Below are positions 17,906 through 25,989 of a stretch of DNA of 64,000 bases, one piece after another. The translations under genes and the position numbers were made by a program. Below the pieces are notes generated by a model. That model saw nothing but the letters and a program-made list of their open reading frames with translations. It was not told the DNA's origin and searched no databases. The first letter of the stretch is position 1, and the number at the start of each line of letters is the position of its first letter. Source of the DNA: UBA6224 sp963800205. GTDB lineage: Bacteria; Patescibacteriota; Saccharimonadia; Saccharimonadales; UBA4665. The stretch lies in NCBI GenBank assembly GCA_963800205.1, contig CAWCZQ010000005.1:310001-374000 (forward strand). Reading direction: 5' to 3'.

Positions 17906-17957
17906 TGCATCTAAGCGTATGTGGTTAACCTGCCCAGGTCAAGCGGTATCACTACTT

Positions 17958-18992
17958 TTATTCATAACTTTTTGGCAACCAGCCATTCTTACGCCGGCAC
18001 GATAGTTCCAGTCGCATCATTTTTTCGGTACGATATGTCCAGAAAAACCAGCCGCGACTTTGCTGGAATGCAAGCAACTGTGCTGCCACATAGCTGTGCC
18101 GAACGAGCGAGGCCTTGCCAGCGGCTGCAAGCTCTTTTAGTTGCGCTGTAGTGCAGAGCCCACTCCACTCGCCAACAATCACTGGCCAGTGCTTGTTGAG
18201 CTTGCTGAGCTGATGGCGAAGACCTAATGCATGCTCGATGTGCTCAGGTGGTTGGCGTCGTTTATCTTTCCGGCCAAACACTTGGTAGTGATGCACATCG
18301 AGATATGAGTTTTGGTAGCGATGTCTTTTTGCATGGTTCGGTTCCATTTATGAGGACGGAAAGCATCTGACACACTACGGCCACGTCGGTGCCACAATGT
18401 TGGCTGACTCGCTCGATATCCCATGCTTCATAAAAATGTTGCAACGTTCGTGTACCGAGACGCCAACTCGGCTCATTAATTAGCTCGATACCCCATAAAT
18501 TCGGATGAGGCCCGTAGCGTTCGGCTAGTTTCTCGAGCACATCAACGGTTTTTAGCATATTGTCTTGTTTTTTCCAGCTAATTGAGCCCCTTCTGCCACT
18601 ATGGTCGTTACCGTTTTGACTCCAGGAGCACCGTGTAGATCAAGCAATACCTCGAGCTGATACTTTTGTGCCCATTCAAAGGCTCGATCTACATACTCTA
18701 CGCCACTGACATACGGCTCTTCGTCTCCAAACACCCAGTGCCTCACCGGCAAGCCGAACCGCATTCAGTCCATGGTCAGCGATCCACTTAAAATCTTTTT
18801 CGGTAATAAAATGCTGCCGGTGAATTGATAATAGCTCAGCCGCTTCGTTCCAAGTTCTTGGCAAAAACTAAATTCATCGTTCGCCTTTAAATCCGGTAAA
18901 TAAGCTAGGGGTAATCCAGCGCTCCAGCACCAACCAGCCCCCTAGATTAACTCCCCGTAAGGGTCAGTGGCTTCTTCTTTTTCTAGAGACAT
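17958..18992 (-). pseudogene. Disrupted GH5-type glucanase gene
   Basis: Reading all three minus frames in turn reconstructs a GH5 (exo-beta-1,3-glucanase-like) protein: GVNLGGWLVLERWITPSLF, FSFCQELG, AAELLSIHRQHFITEKDF, GLNAVRLPVRHWVFG, LLDLHGAPG, QNGNDHSGRRGS, IELINEPSW (acid/base Glu), LDVHHYQVF, VIVGEWSG (nucleophile Glu), GWFFWTYRTE. The pieces are in different frames, with breaks near 18958, 18880, 18846, 18768, 18610, 18372 and 18325. Most look like 1-2 nt indels, several in short runs. At least six lesions exclude a single sequencing slip, and neighbouring genes are intact, so this is a decaying gene unless the assembly is locally poor. No signal peptide is obvious. Confidence 0.85.
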
Positions 18993-19049
18993 CGCTACTA
19001 TGGTATACCATCGTCCTGCCCTGCCTTTACAAACGATTACCTTACACAA

Positions 19050-19074
19050 AAACAGCCCCAAGATGGGGCTGTTT
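19050..19074 (-). terminator. Intrinsic terminator of the RRM gene
   Basis: A perfect 10-bp stem (AAACAGCCCC / GGGGCTGTTT) with a 5-nt loop, followed by a T-run on the minus strand, lies 18 bp past the RRM stop codon. Confidence 0.8.
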
Positions 19075-19092
19075 GTTCATTTGTAGACGAAA

Positions 19093-19383
19093 TTAGTAGC
19101 GGTTGTTGCTGCTAAAATCGCGGCGTGGGCGCTCTTCGCGTGGCTTTGCTTCGCTCACGTTTACAGCACGGCCATCGAGTTCTTTACCGTTGAGTTCTTC
19201 GACTGCTTTTTTAGCTTCGTCGTCGTTGCTCATTTCTACAAAGCCAAAGCCTTTGCTACGGCCGCTATCGCGGTCCATGATAACTTTGGCTGAATCGACG
19301 GTACCTACTTGAGCGAAAAACTCGTTCAGCATGTCATCGGTGACACCCCATGAGAGGGATCCGACAAAAAGTTTAGTTGCCAT
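19093..19383 (-). CDS. RRM RNA-binding protein (cold-inducible type)
   Basis: 96 residues: a single RNA-recognition motif with RNP2 (KLFVGSLSW, residues 4-12) and RNP1 (SKGFGFVEM, ~43-51), then an Arg-rich tail (REERPRRDF) ending SSNNRY. Such proteins in bacteria bind single-stranded RNA and act as RNA chaperones, often in the cold. An AGGAGAT ribosome-binding site precedes the ATG, and a strong terminator follows. It forms a stand-alone transcription unit. Confidence 0.92.
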   Translation of the reverse strand: MATKLFVGSLSWGVTDDMLNEFFAQVGTVDSAKVIMDRDSGRSKGFGFVEMSNDDEAKKAVEELNGKELDGRAVNVSEAKPREERPRRDFSSNNRY

Positions 19384-19536
19384 TACTTATATCTCCTATC
19401 GTTCGCGGAGTAAGCTGGCAAACCAGTTAGCTGCTCTCCTGAAACACTTTGTTTAACTATATTGACCTAGAACCTATAGAGGCATTAGCAGCATTTCTAG
19501 TAGTAGTACTGTAGCATATCTGCCGAAAAAAAGCTA

Positions 19537-19713
19537 CTAATTTGTATCGCTGGCCGTGGATAAGTGCCAGAGGCTACAGTGTCGACAATGATACGTCTTG
19601 AGTTTGGCGCCGTGCTGAAACTCGGCTACGTTGGCAGCTGCCCGAGCTTGCCGGGCTGAATCAAAGGCTATTTTGTCGGCGCATGGCAGACGAACTTCTT
19701 CTTCATATTCCAT
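19537..19713 (-). CDS. Small zinc-ribbon-like protein
   Basis: 58 residues beginning MEYEEEVRLPCADKIAF and ending near LSTASDTN. The second half has a C-x2-C pair inside TYHCRHCSLWHLS, with a nearby His, and an upstream Cys at residue 11. This layout (helical Ala-rich middle, then YxCxxCxxWHLT) is a recurring small-protein pattern and could bind one zinc or a nucleic acid. It lies 12 bp downstream of the GH25-like gene on the same strand. No experimental function can be assigned. Confidence 0.55.
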   Translation of the reverse strand: MEYEEEVRLPCADKIAFDSARQARAAANVAEFQHGAKLKTYHCRHCSLWHLSTASDTN

Positions 19714-19725
19714 AGTAGTTCTTTG

Positions 19726-20616
19726 CTACAAGAGAGAGCAGGTGAAATCGTTGTCGAGCCCCTTGGATTCAAACTGCGTCATCACGACAGAACCATTAGG
19801 GGTCAGTGGGTCAGCGGTACAGGCTTGCTGAGCAGTCTTGATATTCGCCCCTCCTGGTCGCCAGTTATCGAGCCCATTGAGCGTGCCGAAGCCTAGTTCG
19901 TTGTTTGTTATCTGGCCCCATTGGTATGCAGTCGAATACAAACCAACCTTTGTGACACCTTTCGCCGCAAAGGCTGCAACTTCACCTTCTAGATCAGCTA
20001 CATTGTTCTTGTAGGCTTGGGTGGTGCCGGTTTGCCAGGTATTGCCAGTCTCGACGTCGAGCCACCACTTATAGTCGCCAGCGACCGCATGAGTGTTAGA
20101 GGTAAACCAATCAAGGGAAAAGACGGCTCGGCTCCAGCCGTATTCATATGAACAAGCCGCGTCATTATCGCCAGTACAGGTGCCGTATGGGTTGGAGGCT
20201 TGCCCGCTGTTGCTATTGTCGGTCGGCCAGGTATTTATTTGATTAATAACTTGTCCGGGGTTGGCGGTATTAACGTACAGCTGCGCTTTTTCCTGAGCCG
20301 CGACAGCTCCCGTAGACAACAGCGCCCAGGCAAACTGCTGCTGGAGGCAAGGATTATGCTCATTGGCGTTATAGCCATTGACGCCGACAACGCCGAATGC
20401 CTGATCGGTCGGGAGGGTGGTATCACACTGAGGGTACGAGATATCATAGCCCAGCGTATTAGTTTGCGAATTACCACCGCCACCAGACCCGTCACCATGA
20501 CCGCCCGATCCGCCACCGCCGCCTGGATTTGTTGGCCGTGCAGCTACTGCCACACCGACGCCGGTAGTGAGCGTTAATGCGACTGCTAATACAAGAGATA
20601 TAATTTTATGCTTCAT
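19726..20616 (-). CDS. Secreted GH25-like TIM-barrel protein (candidate muramidase)
   Basis: 296 residues from the ATG at 20616. That start is favoured over an upstream one because a TATACT box lies exactly 6 nt before it and the signal peptide (MKHKIISLVLAVALTLTTG...AVAA) then begins at residue 1. A Gly-rich linker (~27-50) leads to a domain opening with GYDISYPQCD, comparable to the GIDVSxxQ start of GH25 lysozymes. WWLDVETGNTW carries the D-x-E pair expected of the GH25 active site, followed by KVGLYSTAYQWGQIT. Several cysteines suggest extracellular disulfides. A peptidoglycan-cleaving role towards a host or self wall is an inference. Confidence 0.65.
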   Translation of the reverse strand: MKHKIISLVLAVALTLTTGVGVAVAARPTNPGGGGGSGGHGDGSGGGGNSQTNTLGYDISYPQCDTTLPTDQAFGVVGVNGYNANEHNPCLQQQFAWALLSTGAVAAQEKAQLYVNTANPGQVINQINTWPTDNSNSGQASNPYGTCTGDNDAACSYEYGWSRAVFSLDWFTSNTHAVAGDYKWWLDVETGNTWQTGTTQAYKNNVADLEGEVAAFAAKGVTKVGLYSTAYQWGQITNNELGFGTLNGLDNWRPGGANIKTAQQACTADPLTPNGSVVMTQFESKGLDNDFTCSLL

Positions 20617-20703
20617 ATGTCTAGTATACGGGAGGGTACGAGTACTGTAAAAACATTCCAATCGGCAGCCACCTATCTCCGATACTTCAAAGATCTCTTT
20701 TCC

Positions 20704-21162
20704 CTATATTTTATCAGGGGTAGCCACTGCTTGAGCGATGCGACCGTTTTCGACAATTGTCTCTAGCACATGCCGGTAGGTTTGCATCTCTTCTTCAGTC
20801 AAACCTACTAGCAACGACCCCAAAACCTCCTGCAAATCGGCTTCTATATTACGGATCACTGCCGTTCCCTGTGGTGTCATAATGAGAGATTTTGCTCGAC
20901 GGTCGGGATCGCCACTTGTCATTTTTATCCAGCCTCGTTCGATAAATTGCCGCGACATAACGGTAACTAGGGGCGCTTTAACGTTTAGCTTCTTCGCTAA
21001 ACTCCCCATTCGTACACCACCTTTTGTATAGGCAATTGCACTCACGAAATGCCATGATGTAGGGGTTAGCTTGTGTTTCGACAAAGTGGTACGGACACTC
21101 TCTCGTAATAAGGTATGCGCCTTTGCAAATAAATCGCCATTTACGCAACAGGTGGTATTCAT
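20704..21162 (-). CDS. MarR-family transcriptional regulator
   Basis: 152 residues with the MarR winged-helix core: LTPTSWHFVSAIAYTKGGVRMGSLAKKLNVKAPLVTVMSRQFIERGWI (recognition helix) and the wing SGDPDRRAKSLIMTPQG. It probably acts as a dimer controlling a nearby promoter. The 200-bp AT-rich gap to the divergent two-component genes is the natural place for its operator. Its ligand is unknown. An N-terminal CC pair (NTTCCVNG) could sense oxidation, which is speculation. Confidence 0.88.
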   Translation of the reverse strand: MNTTCCVNGDLFAKAHTLLRESVRTTLSKHKLTPTSWHFVSAIAYTKGGVRMGSLAKKLNVKAPLVTVMSRQFIERGWIKMTSGDPDRRAKSLIMTPQGTAVIRNIEADLQEVLGSLLVGLTEEEMQTYRHVLETIVENGRIAQAVATPDKI

Positions 21163-21362
21163 TGATACTCTTCTTTATTCTTAAATTATTTTTAAAGCTG
21201 TCATCAGTATACGCTTTATAAGCGGAATATTCATTCGTAAATTTATCATTTTCAAGACCAGTTGTTTCAACATATTGTTACTTTTTGTACTTATTTATTT
21301 CTCCGTAAATATTTAGCATAATTCTCAAGTTATTTTAATGTTATAGAATTACACTAACTACT

Positions 21363-22034
21363 ATGAAAATATTAGTCGTTGAAGATGAACATAAAATCGC
21401 TAATGCTATTCGTGACGGCCTAGAACAAGAATCATTTGCCGTAGACGTTGCCTACGACGGTGAGGAAGGCCTCAATACGGCTCTCTATGGCGAATACGAC
21501 CTGCTGATCCTCGATATAATGTTACCCGGTAAAACAGGATTAGAGATTTGTGAAACACTTCGACAAGAGTCGCATCACACGCCTATTCTTATGTTGACCG
21601 CCAAAGATCAGCCAAGGGATGTCGTGCGCGGGCTCGATAGTGGGGCGGATGATTACCTCGTAAAACCTTTTTCGTTCGAGGTACTGCTGGCTCGCATCCG
21701 AGCACTGTTGCGCCGGCCCCATGATACGGTCGGGGACATCCTACAAGTAGGCGACTTATCTATAAACACACAAACCAAAGAAGTAATGCGCGACTCCACC
21801 GCTATCACACTCTCTAGCAAAGAATATGCACTCTTGGAATACCTGATGCGTAATAGCGGCAAAGTTCTGAGCAAGCAAAACATTATGACCCACGTGTGGG
21901 ATTTTGACGCCGACATACTTCCTAATAACGTCGAGGTTTTTATGGCCTATCTGCGGGCAAAAGTAGACAAACCTTTCGATAGTCCGGCTTTGCTGAAGAC
22001 GGTACGAGGCTTCGGGTATAAAATAGAGGCGTGA
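21363..22034 (+). CDS. OmpR/PhoB-family response regulator
   Basis: 223 residues. The receiver domain has the acidic pair EDE near residue 7, the phosphoacceptor Asp in LLILDIMLPG (~51), Thr/Lys switch residues (MLTAKD, LVKPF), and a C-terminal winged-helix DNA-binding domain (ITLSSKEYALLEYLMRNSGKVLSKQNI...VRGFGYKIEA). A TACACT box 7 nt before the ATG suggests a leaderless mRNA. The stop overlaps the start of the sensor kinase by 4 bp (ATGA), so the pair is translationally coupled. Confidence 0.94.
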   Translation: MKILVVEDEHKIANAIRDGLEQESFAVDVAYDGEEGLNTALYGEYDLLILDIMLPGKTGLEICETLRQESHHTPILMLTAKDQPRDVVRGLDSGADDYLVKPFSFEVLLARIRALLRRPHDTVGDILQVGDLSINTQTKEVMRDSTAITLSSKEYALLEYLMRNSGKVLSKQNIMTHVWDFDADILPNNVEVFMAYLRAKVDKPFDSPALLKTVRGFGYKIEA

Positions 22035-23077
22035 TGCTCGAAGAATTATTACTAAAGTACCGCAAATCCCTACGGCCGTACGCTGACACCTTTCGTCTCG
22101 CAGCCTCTTACTTACTCATCATTATGGTGTTGACCGTGAGCTTCAGCGGTGTCTTATACCACATATCTGCTCGAGAAATTGGTCGCCAGGTTCCACCGGC
22201 TAAGTTCTATCGCACCATACCCGATGCCGATTACGATGTGTTCCGTTCTTTTTTTGACGAGCATCTAGAAACCAGCAAGCATGAACTCATCATGCGCCTG
22301 CTAGCACTTAACATTGTCGTATTGCTCAGTGGCGGGTTCTTAAGCTATGTGCTAGCCCGACGAACACTCGAACCAATCGAAGCCGCTCTCGACTCGCAAA
22401 GTCGGTTTGCTTCTGATGCCTCTCATGAACTCAGAACACCATTAGCGGTTATGCAAGCCGAAAATGAAGTTGCTCTCCGTAACTCAAAGCTCTCTCTTGA
22501 TAAAGCCAGGCTACTTATCGCCAGTAATCTGGAGGAAGTCACACGCCTGCAAGCCTTATCTGATGGACTGCTACAACTTGCACGAGATGACGCCATGAAC
22601 ACTCCTGCGTCGACGGTTAACATTTCCTCGGTCACCTCCGAGGCAATTAACTACTGCATCAAACTAGCGCAATCGAAGGACATCACCATTGTCGACAAAG
22701 TCCCGAGGTTATACGTAGCCGCCGACGAGCAAAGCCTTACCCAAGCACTAACTATACTCATCGACAATGCCATTAAATACAGTCCGCCCTCTACGACCAT
22801 CACGGTAAAAGGCGGCACAAGACAAAACAAAGGATATCTATCGGTCACAGACGAAGGTATCGGCATACCCGCCAAAGACAGGCCCTATATTTTTGAGCGT
22901 TTTTATCGGGCCGATACCTCACGCACCTCCCAAACAGTATCTGGCACAGGGCTCGGTCTGGCTATTGCCGCGAACATTATGGAGCGTTTAGGCGGCTCGA
23001 TTGAGGTTACGAGCAAAGTCGGCCATGGTTCGACCTTTACGTTGCACATCCCGCCGGCAAAATCACCCGAGGAATAA
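22031..23077 (+). CDS. Sensor histidine kinase
   Basis: 348 residues. Two transmembrane helices (about 24-44 and 92-112) bracket a short ~45-residue extracytoplasmic loop; no HAMP domain is recognisable. HisKA: FASDASHELRTPLAVMQAENEV with the phospho-accepting His near residue 137. The HATPase domain has the N-box DNAIKYSPP, G1 DEGIGIPAKDR, F-box IFERFYRAD and G2 GTGLGLAIAANIMERLGG. It is the partner of the overlapping response regulator. The small sensor loop suggests membrane-proximal or intramembrane sensing. Confidence 0.93.
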   Translation: MMLEELLLKYRKSLRPYADTFRLAASYLLIIMVLTVSFSGVLYHISAREIGRQVPPAKFYRTIPDADYDVFRSFFDEHLETSKHELIMRLLALNIVVLLSGGFLSYVLARRTLEPIEAALDSQSRFASDASHELRTPLAVMQAENEVALRNSKLSLDKARLLIASNLEEVTRLQALSDGLLQLARDDAMNTPASTVNISSVTSEAINYCIKLAQSKDITIVDKVPRLYVAADEQSLTQALTILIDNAIKYSPPSTTITVKGGTRQNKGYLSVTDEGIGIPAKDRPYIFERFYRADTSRTSQTVSGTGLGLAIAANIMERLGGSIEVTSKVGHGSTFTLHIPPAKSPEE

Positions 23078-23133
23078 AGCATAGGCGGTTTGTCCTGGCA
23101 CCTCCATAGGCCCTTATAAACCTATTCTAAAAT

Positions 23134-23382
23134 CTAACGAATTTTGAGCATCAACCGTAAGTTTGCCAGATACTGGCCACTATCGACTCGCGGATGATTA
23201 TGTAGGTAATCGAGGTGCTTCTCAACAAACGGGATGCGATGATCAGGATACAGCTCAGAGTTAGCGCTATAGCTATTGGTCGTAGTAAGCGAAGTGTCAT
23301 GTTCCATAGCCATGAGCTTTTCTCTAACTTGCTCGTCTAATAGCCGTTGCGATACTGCTTGCTTGGTGTACTGGTTAAGCAT
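23134..23382 (-). CDS. Small hypothetical protein
   Basis: 82 residues, mixed charge, predicted helical at both ends (MLNQYTKQAVSQRLLDEQVREKLMAME; VDSGQYLANLRLMLKIR), with a Tyr/His-rich middle (YPDHRIPFVEKHLDYLHNHPR). No family is recognised. It directly follows the 19-residue basic peptide gene and may be co-expressed with it and the DEAD helicase upstream. Confidence 0.5.
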   Translation of the reverse strand: MLNQYTKQAVSQRLLDEQVREKLMAMEHDTSLTTTNSYSANSELYPDHRIPFVEKHLDYLHNHPRVDSGQYLANLRLMLKIR

Positions 23383-23384
23383 CG

Positions 23385-23444
23385 CTAAACCTGCTTTTCT
23401 TTCTTCGGTTTTTTGACTTCTTTGCGACCTTTATCTTTCGACAT
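23385..23444 (-). CDS. Very small basic protein (19 residues)
   Basis: An ATG at 23444 opens a 19-codon gene, MSKDKGRKEVKKPKKEKQV. An AAGG ribosome-binding site precedes it and a TAG stop follows just before the next gene. Short proteins of the same type (MSxDKGxKExKKPKK...) recur in many bacteria next to unrelated genes, which supports it being real. It is almost entirely Lys/Glu and could bind RNA or ribosomes. It sits between the DEAD-box helicase and the 82-residue gene. Confidence 0.55.
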   Translation of the reverse strand: MSKDKGRKEVKKPKKEKQV

Positions 23445-23472
23445 GGGGTGCCTTTCTGATTAGTTAAGAGCC

Positions 23473-24690
23473 CTATCTATTAACGAACGTTAAGGCATAA
23501 CCGACTTTGCCGGCACGGCCAGCACGGCCAATGCGGTGCACATAATCTGAGTATGTCTGAGGAGTGCTGTAGTTAATGACATGCGTCACGTCTGCCACGT
23601 CGATGCCACGAGCTGCAACGTCGGTTGCAACTAAGATTCGAACATCGTTCTTCTTAAACTTGCCGAGAGAACGTTGGCGCTGTCCTTGGGTTTTACCGCC
23701 GTGGATAGCATCCGCTGCGAAGCCACGGGCAACCAGTTCGTTGCTCAGTTTTTCGACGCTGCGCTGGGTATCATCAAAGATAATCACCTTAGCGATCTGC
23801 TCTTCGTTCAATAAATCATGGAGTCTATCGATCTTTTCGCCGTCGTGATTGACGCGTACGACATCTTGGTGGATGTTTTCGCCGGTATCACCGGTTTTAA
23901 CACTAATGCTCACGGTTTCACGACTAAATGTTTCTATCAAGGCGCGGACTTTCGGGTCCATGGTTGCCGAGAAAAAGAAGGACTGACGTTCTTCGGGCAT
24001 TTGGCGCAGGATGCTTTCCATGTCGCCAATGAATCCCATGTCGAGCATGCGATCGACTTCATCGAGTACCACAAAATCAAAGTTATCAAGACGCAGACTT
24101 CCGCGCTCAAGATGGTCCTTTATGCGTCCCGGCGTACCAATCACTATTTGCGGTTTCGAGCGCAGGTCACGCAACTGCGCCCCCATGCTTGAACCTCCGA
24201 TAAGGATGGCGGCCGCTAAGTTACTGCCCTTTGCCAGGCTACGAAATTCTTCATCAATCTGCTGTGCCAATTCGCGAGTTGGCGCCATAACGAGCACTCG
24301 GCTTTTGTTGCTAAGCATAACCTTGTGCAGTATCGGTATACCGAAGGCTGCTGTTTTGCCGGTGCCAGTATCAGCAATGCCGATAATGTCCAGACCACTG
24401 AGGCCTTGGGGTATTGCCTGGTCCTGAATAGGAGACGGCGTTACAAAGCCCTTGCTGGCCAAGTTTTCTTGAATAAGCGGCGCTATATCAAAGTCACTAA
24501 AAGCATGGGTTGGTACATAAGCTTCTGCTTCGATTGCTTTCGCAACTTTTACAAAGCGGCTCGGGTCAATATAGTCCTTTTTCGGACCTTTGCGACCGCT
24601 TTTTTGGCGTGGATAGCTATACGCGCCACGACCAGATTTGCGAAAATTGCCGCGTGTATTGCGGCGGTTAAATGTTTGATTTTGAGACAT
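23473..24690 (-). CDS. DEAD-box RNA helicase
   Basis: 405 residues with the ordered helicase motifs: Q-motif (TPSPIQDQAIP), motif I ADTGTGKTAAFG, Ia PTRELAQQ, II DEVD (variant of DEAD), III FSATMD, IV VIIFDDTQ, V ATDVAARGIDV, VI HRIGRAGRAGK. The basic, Arg/Gly-rich N-terminal ~45 residues (RRNTRGNFRKSGRGAYSYPRQKSGRKGPKK) should help RNA binding; unusually this tail is N-terminal. It ends abruptly after motif VI (YALTFVNR), so it is a minimal two-domain form. Likely roles: ribosome assembly or mRNA remodelling. Confidence 0.93.
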   Translation of the reverse strand: MSQNQTFNRRNTRGNFRKSGRGAYSYPRQKSGRKGPKKDYIDPSRFVKVAKAIEAEAYVPTHAFSDFDIAPLIQENLASKGFVTPSPIQDQAIPQGLSGLDIIGIADTGTGKTAAFGIPILHKVMLSNKSRVLVMAPTRELAQQIDEEFRSLAKGSNLAAAILIGGSSMGAQLRDLRSKPQIVIGTPGRIKDHLERGSLRLDNFDFVVLDEVDRMLDMGFIGDMESILRQMPEERQSFFFSATMDPKVRALIETFSRETVSISVKTGDTGENIHQDVVRVNHDGEKIDRLHDLLNEEQIAKVIIFDDTQRSVEKLSNELVARGFAADAIHGGKTQGQRQRSLGKFKKNDVRILVATDVAARGIDVADVTHVINYSTPQTYSDYVHRIGRAGRAGKVGYALTFVNR

Positions 24691-24846
24691 AAAAATAAAC
24701 CCTTTATATGTTTAGGCCAGAATACGTCTGGCACTGCTAATTACTACGACTATCGAAAATGAAATCGAGTAATAAGCACTAAGCACCCGGGTTCATCATA
24801 GACAATCCTTATACTTTAGCACATTCAGTATTTTGAGTCAATGTGA

Positions 24847-25263
24847 TTATGGCCTGCGGAAGTGGATAATAGACGCCAACCTAGGACTTCGACGACGGAT
24901 GTTATGCTCTACCACGGCACTGGTAGCCGCTTCTTCTGGCAGCCATATGCTTCGCTCAGGAAAGATTTTTTTCGCAATACTGACGCTTGAAGGGGTGACC
25001 ATCTGCCCCATAATAATACGGGCGCGAGACTGTTTTTCGGCATATTGTTTGGCGTAATTCAGCAGCGCTGTACCGATTCCTCGTCCGCGGTAGTCTGCCT
25101 CGACAGCTACACTTGTCAGGTTAAATAATTGCTCATCAGCCGACATATCAGCACGCAATTGCCCATGAGGATAGCGAAACTGCACCACCGAATTATCCCT
25201 CGTTATTACAGGGGGTGTATGTAAGTATTCCTGATTTGAATTGCGCGGTGCCTGTTCTCTCAT
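24847..25263 (-). CDS. GNAT-family N-acetyltransferase
   Basis: 138 residues from the ATG at 25263 (an in-frame ATG also exists at 25275). The acetyl-CoA-binding motif A is clear: LTSVAVEADYRGRGIGTALLNYAKQYAEKQ. The start at 25263 is favoured because a TATGAG box lies 7 nt upstream. The gene begins right after the terminator that follows the duplicated tmRNA 3' end and reads in the same direction, so it may itself be cargo of that locus, comparable to the genes in the tRNA-Lys array. Substrate unknown. Confidence 0.85.
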   Translation of the reverse strand: MREQAPRNSNQEYLHTPPVITRDNSVVQFRYPHGQLRADMSADEQLFNLTSVAVEADYRGRGIGTALLNYAKQYAEKQSRARIIMGQMVTPSSVSIAKKIFPERSIWLPEEAATSAVVEHNIRRRSPRLASIIHFRRP

Positions 25264-25286
25264 TACTCTTCTCATACTAAAACAAA

Positions 25287-25306
25287 ACCCCAGCTGATGC
25301 TGAGGT
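25287..25306 (-). terminator. Terminator after duplicated tmRNA 3' end
   Basis: On the minus strand the hairpin ACCtCAGC-atca-GCTGgGGT is followed by TTTTGTTTT. It directly follows the second copy of the tmRNA 3' end, mirroring the terminator after tmRNA itself. Confidence 0.65.
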
Positions 25307-25314
25307 ATTTTTCA

Positions 25315-25495
25315 TGGTGGAGCTGGCGGGTACCCGTTCGCTTCGCTCACTTGTTCAGAGATTACACGATTGCGAACCAGTTCGCTTCGGTAATCTCCCT
25401 TGCGAATTGCCACCGGCAATTCTCACCCTCTCGGGGCAGCACCCTAAATAGTCTCATAAAAGAAAATACCCCACCCAATGGTGAGGTATTTTCTT
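25315..25495 (-). mobile_element. Hairpin module ending in a copy of the tmRNA 3' end
   Basis: The last 19 nt of tmRNA (plus-strand TGGTGGAGCTGGCGGGTAC) occur at 25496-25514 and again at 25315-25333, 181 bp apart. Between them, read on the minus strand, are the tmRNA terminator, the core GGTGAGAATTGCCGGTGG followed by CAATTCGCAAGG, and an outer stem GAGATTAC/GTAATCTC enclosing GCGAAC/GTTCGC. The core is shared with the tRNA-Lys locus at 54205-55050. No gene lies inside. The architecture fits site-specific insertion at the ssrA 3' end, a well-known integration target. Confidence 0.65.
25461..25494 (-). terminator. tmRNA terminator
   Basis: AGAAAATACC pairs with GGTATTTTCT around a CACC-containing apical part, followed on the minus strand by TTTTAT. 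It starts immediately after the encoded CCA of tmRNA. Confidence 0.75.
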
Positions 25496-25878
25496 TGGTG
25501 GAGCTGGCGGGTACTGCCCCCGCGTCCGCCGGTTTATCTTGGTTAGTCGTCTACAGGTATAGTCTGTTTTGTGGTCTTAGCGCACGGGTATCGAAACAAA
25601 CAAACATTCCGTACGAGCAATCCTGGTCTTAGCACATAGCCCGGATATAACTATCTGAGCAATCAGATGATATAAAACGCGTCAGCACTATCTGATGTCG
25701 CGCGTAGCGTTGCTTTCGTTATTAGGCGAAAGCTGGTGCGAGCTGGCGACCAGCGAGAACGCGGTCTACAGCATCGCTAATAGAAGTTTTTGCATCTATT
25801 GAGTTTTGTCTATAACGCTGACAAGCGACCTGCTGATCTAACCGATAAAGTCCAACGTCGAGCTTAAAATTCAGCCCC
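25496..25878 (-). ncRNA. ssrA: Transfer-messenger RNA (tmRNA)
   Basis: 383 nt. The ends form an alanine-type acceptor stem: 5' GGGGCTG pairs with CAGCTCC before A-CCA, including the G3-U70 wobble that AlaRS requires. A T-arm-like segment precedes the 3' end. The tag reading frame starts with GCA at 25793 and ends TAA TAA at 25724-25719. It encodes a 23-residue tag, after the charged alanine, running AKTSISD...GRQLAPAFA, whose hydrophobic Ala-rich end fits a ClpXP/FtsH degron. tmRNA rescues stalled ribosomes with SmpB. A TATAAT box on the same strand lies 36 bp upstream of the mature 5' end. Confidence 0.93.
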
Positions 25879-25913
25879 GTATATTGATAGTCTCATCTCT
25901 GAAACCTTCTAGT

Positions 25914-25919
25914 ATTATA
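25914..25919 (-). promoter_or_regulatory. -10 box of the tmRNA promoter
   Basis: A consensus TATAAT (minus strand) lies 36 bp upstream of the mature tmRNA 5' end, leaving a leader that RNase P would remove. Confidence 0.55.
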
Positions 25920-25962
25920 TCATAAATAGCAGCAATAATTCCCCAAGCAACCGTTTTTATGG

Positions 25963-25985
25963 TATAATATGCACTAAAGAAGGAG
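25963..25985 (+). promoter_or_regulatory. -10 box and ribosome-binding site for the gene at 25990
   Basis: TATAAT at 25963-25968 and GAAGGAG at 25979-25985, 4 nt before the ATG. This is one of the clearer canonical leaders in a window dominated by leaderless starts. Confidence 0.6.
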
Positions 25986-25989
25986 TCGT

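Noticed and set aside
17958..18992. Programmed frameshifting or TGA recoding to explain the broken GH5 gene
   Set aside because: Breaks are too many and of both signs; intact genes across the window use TGA as stop, so an alternative code is not supported.
25297..25632. Plus-strand open frame of 111 codons
   Set aside because: It runs antisense through the tmRNA 3' half and its duplicated end; repeats of the RNA sequence create it.
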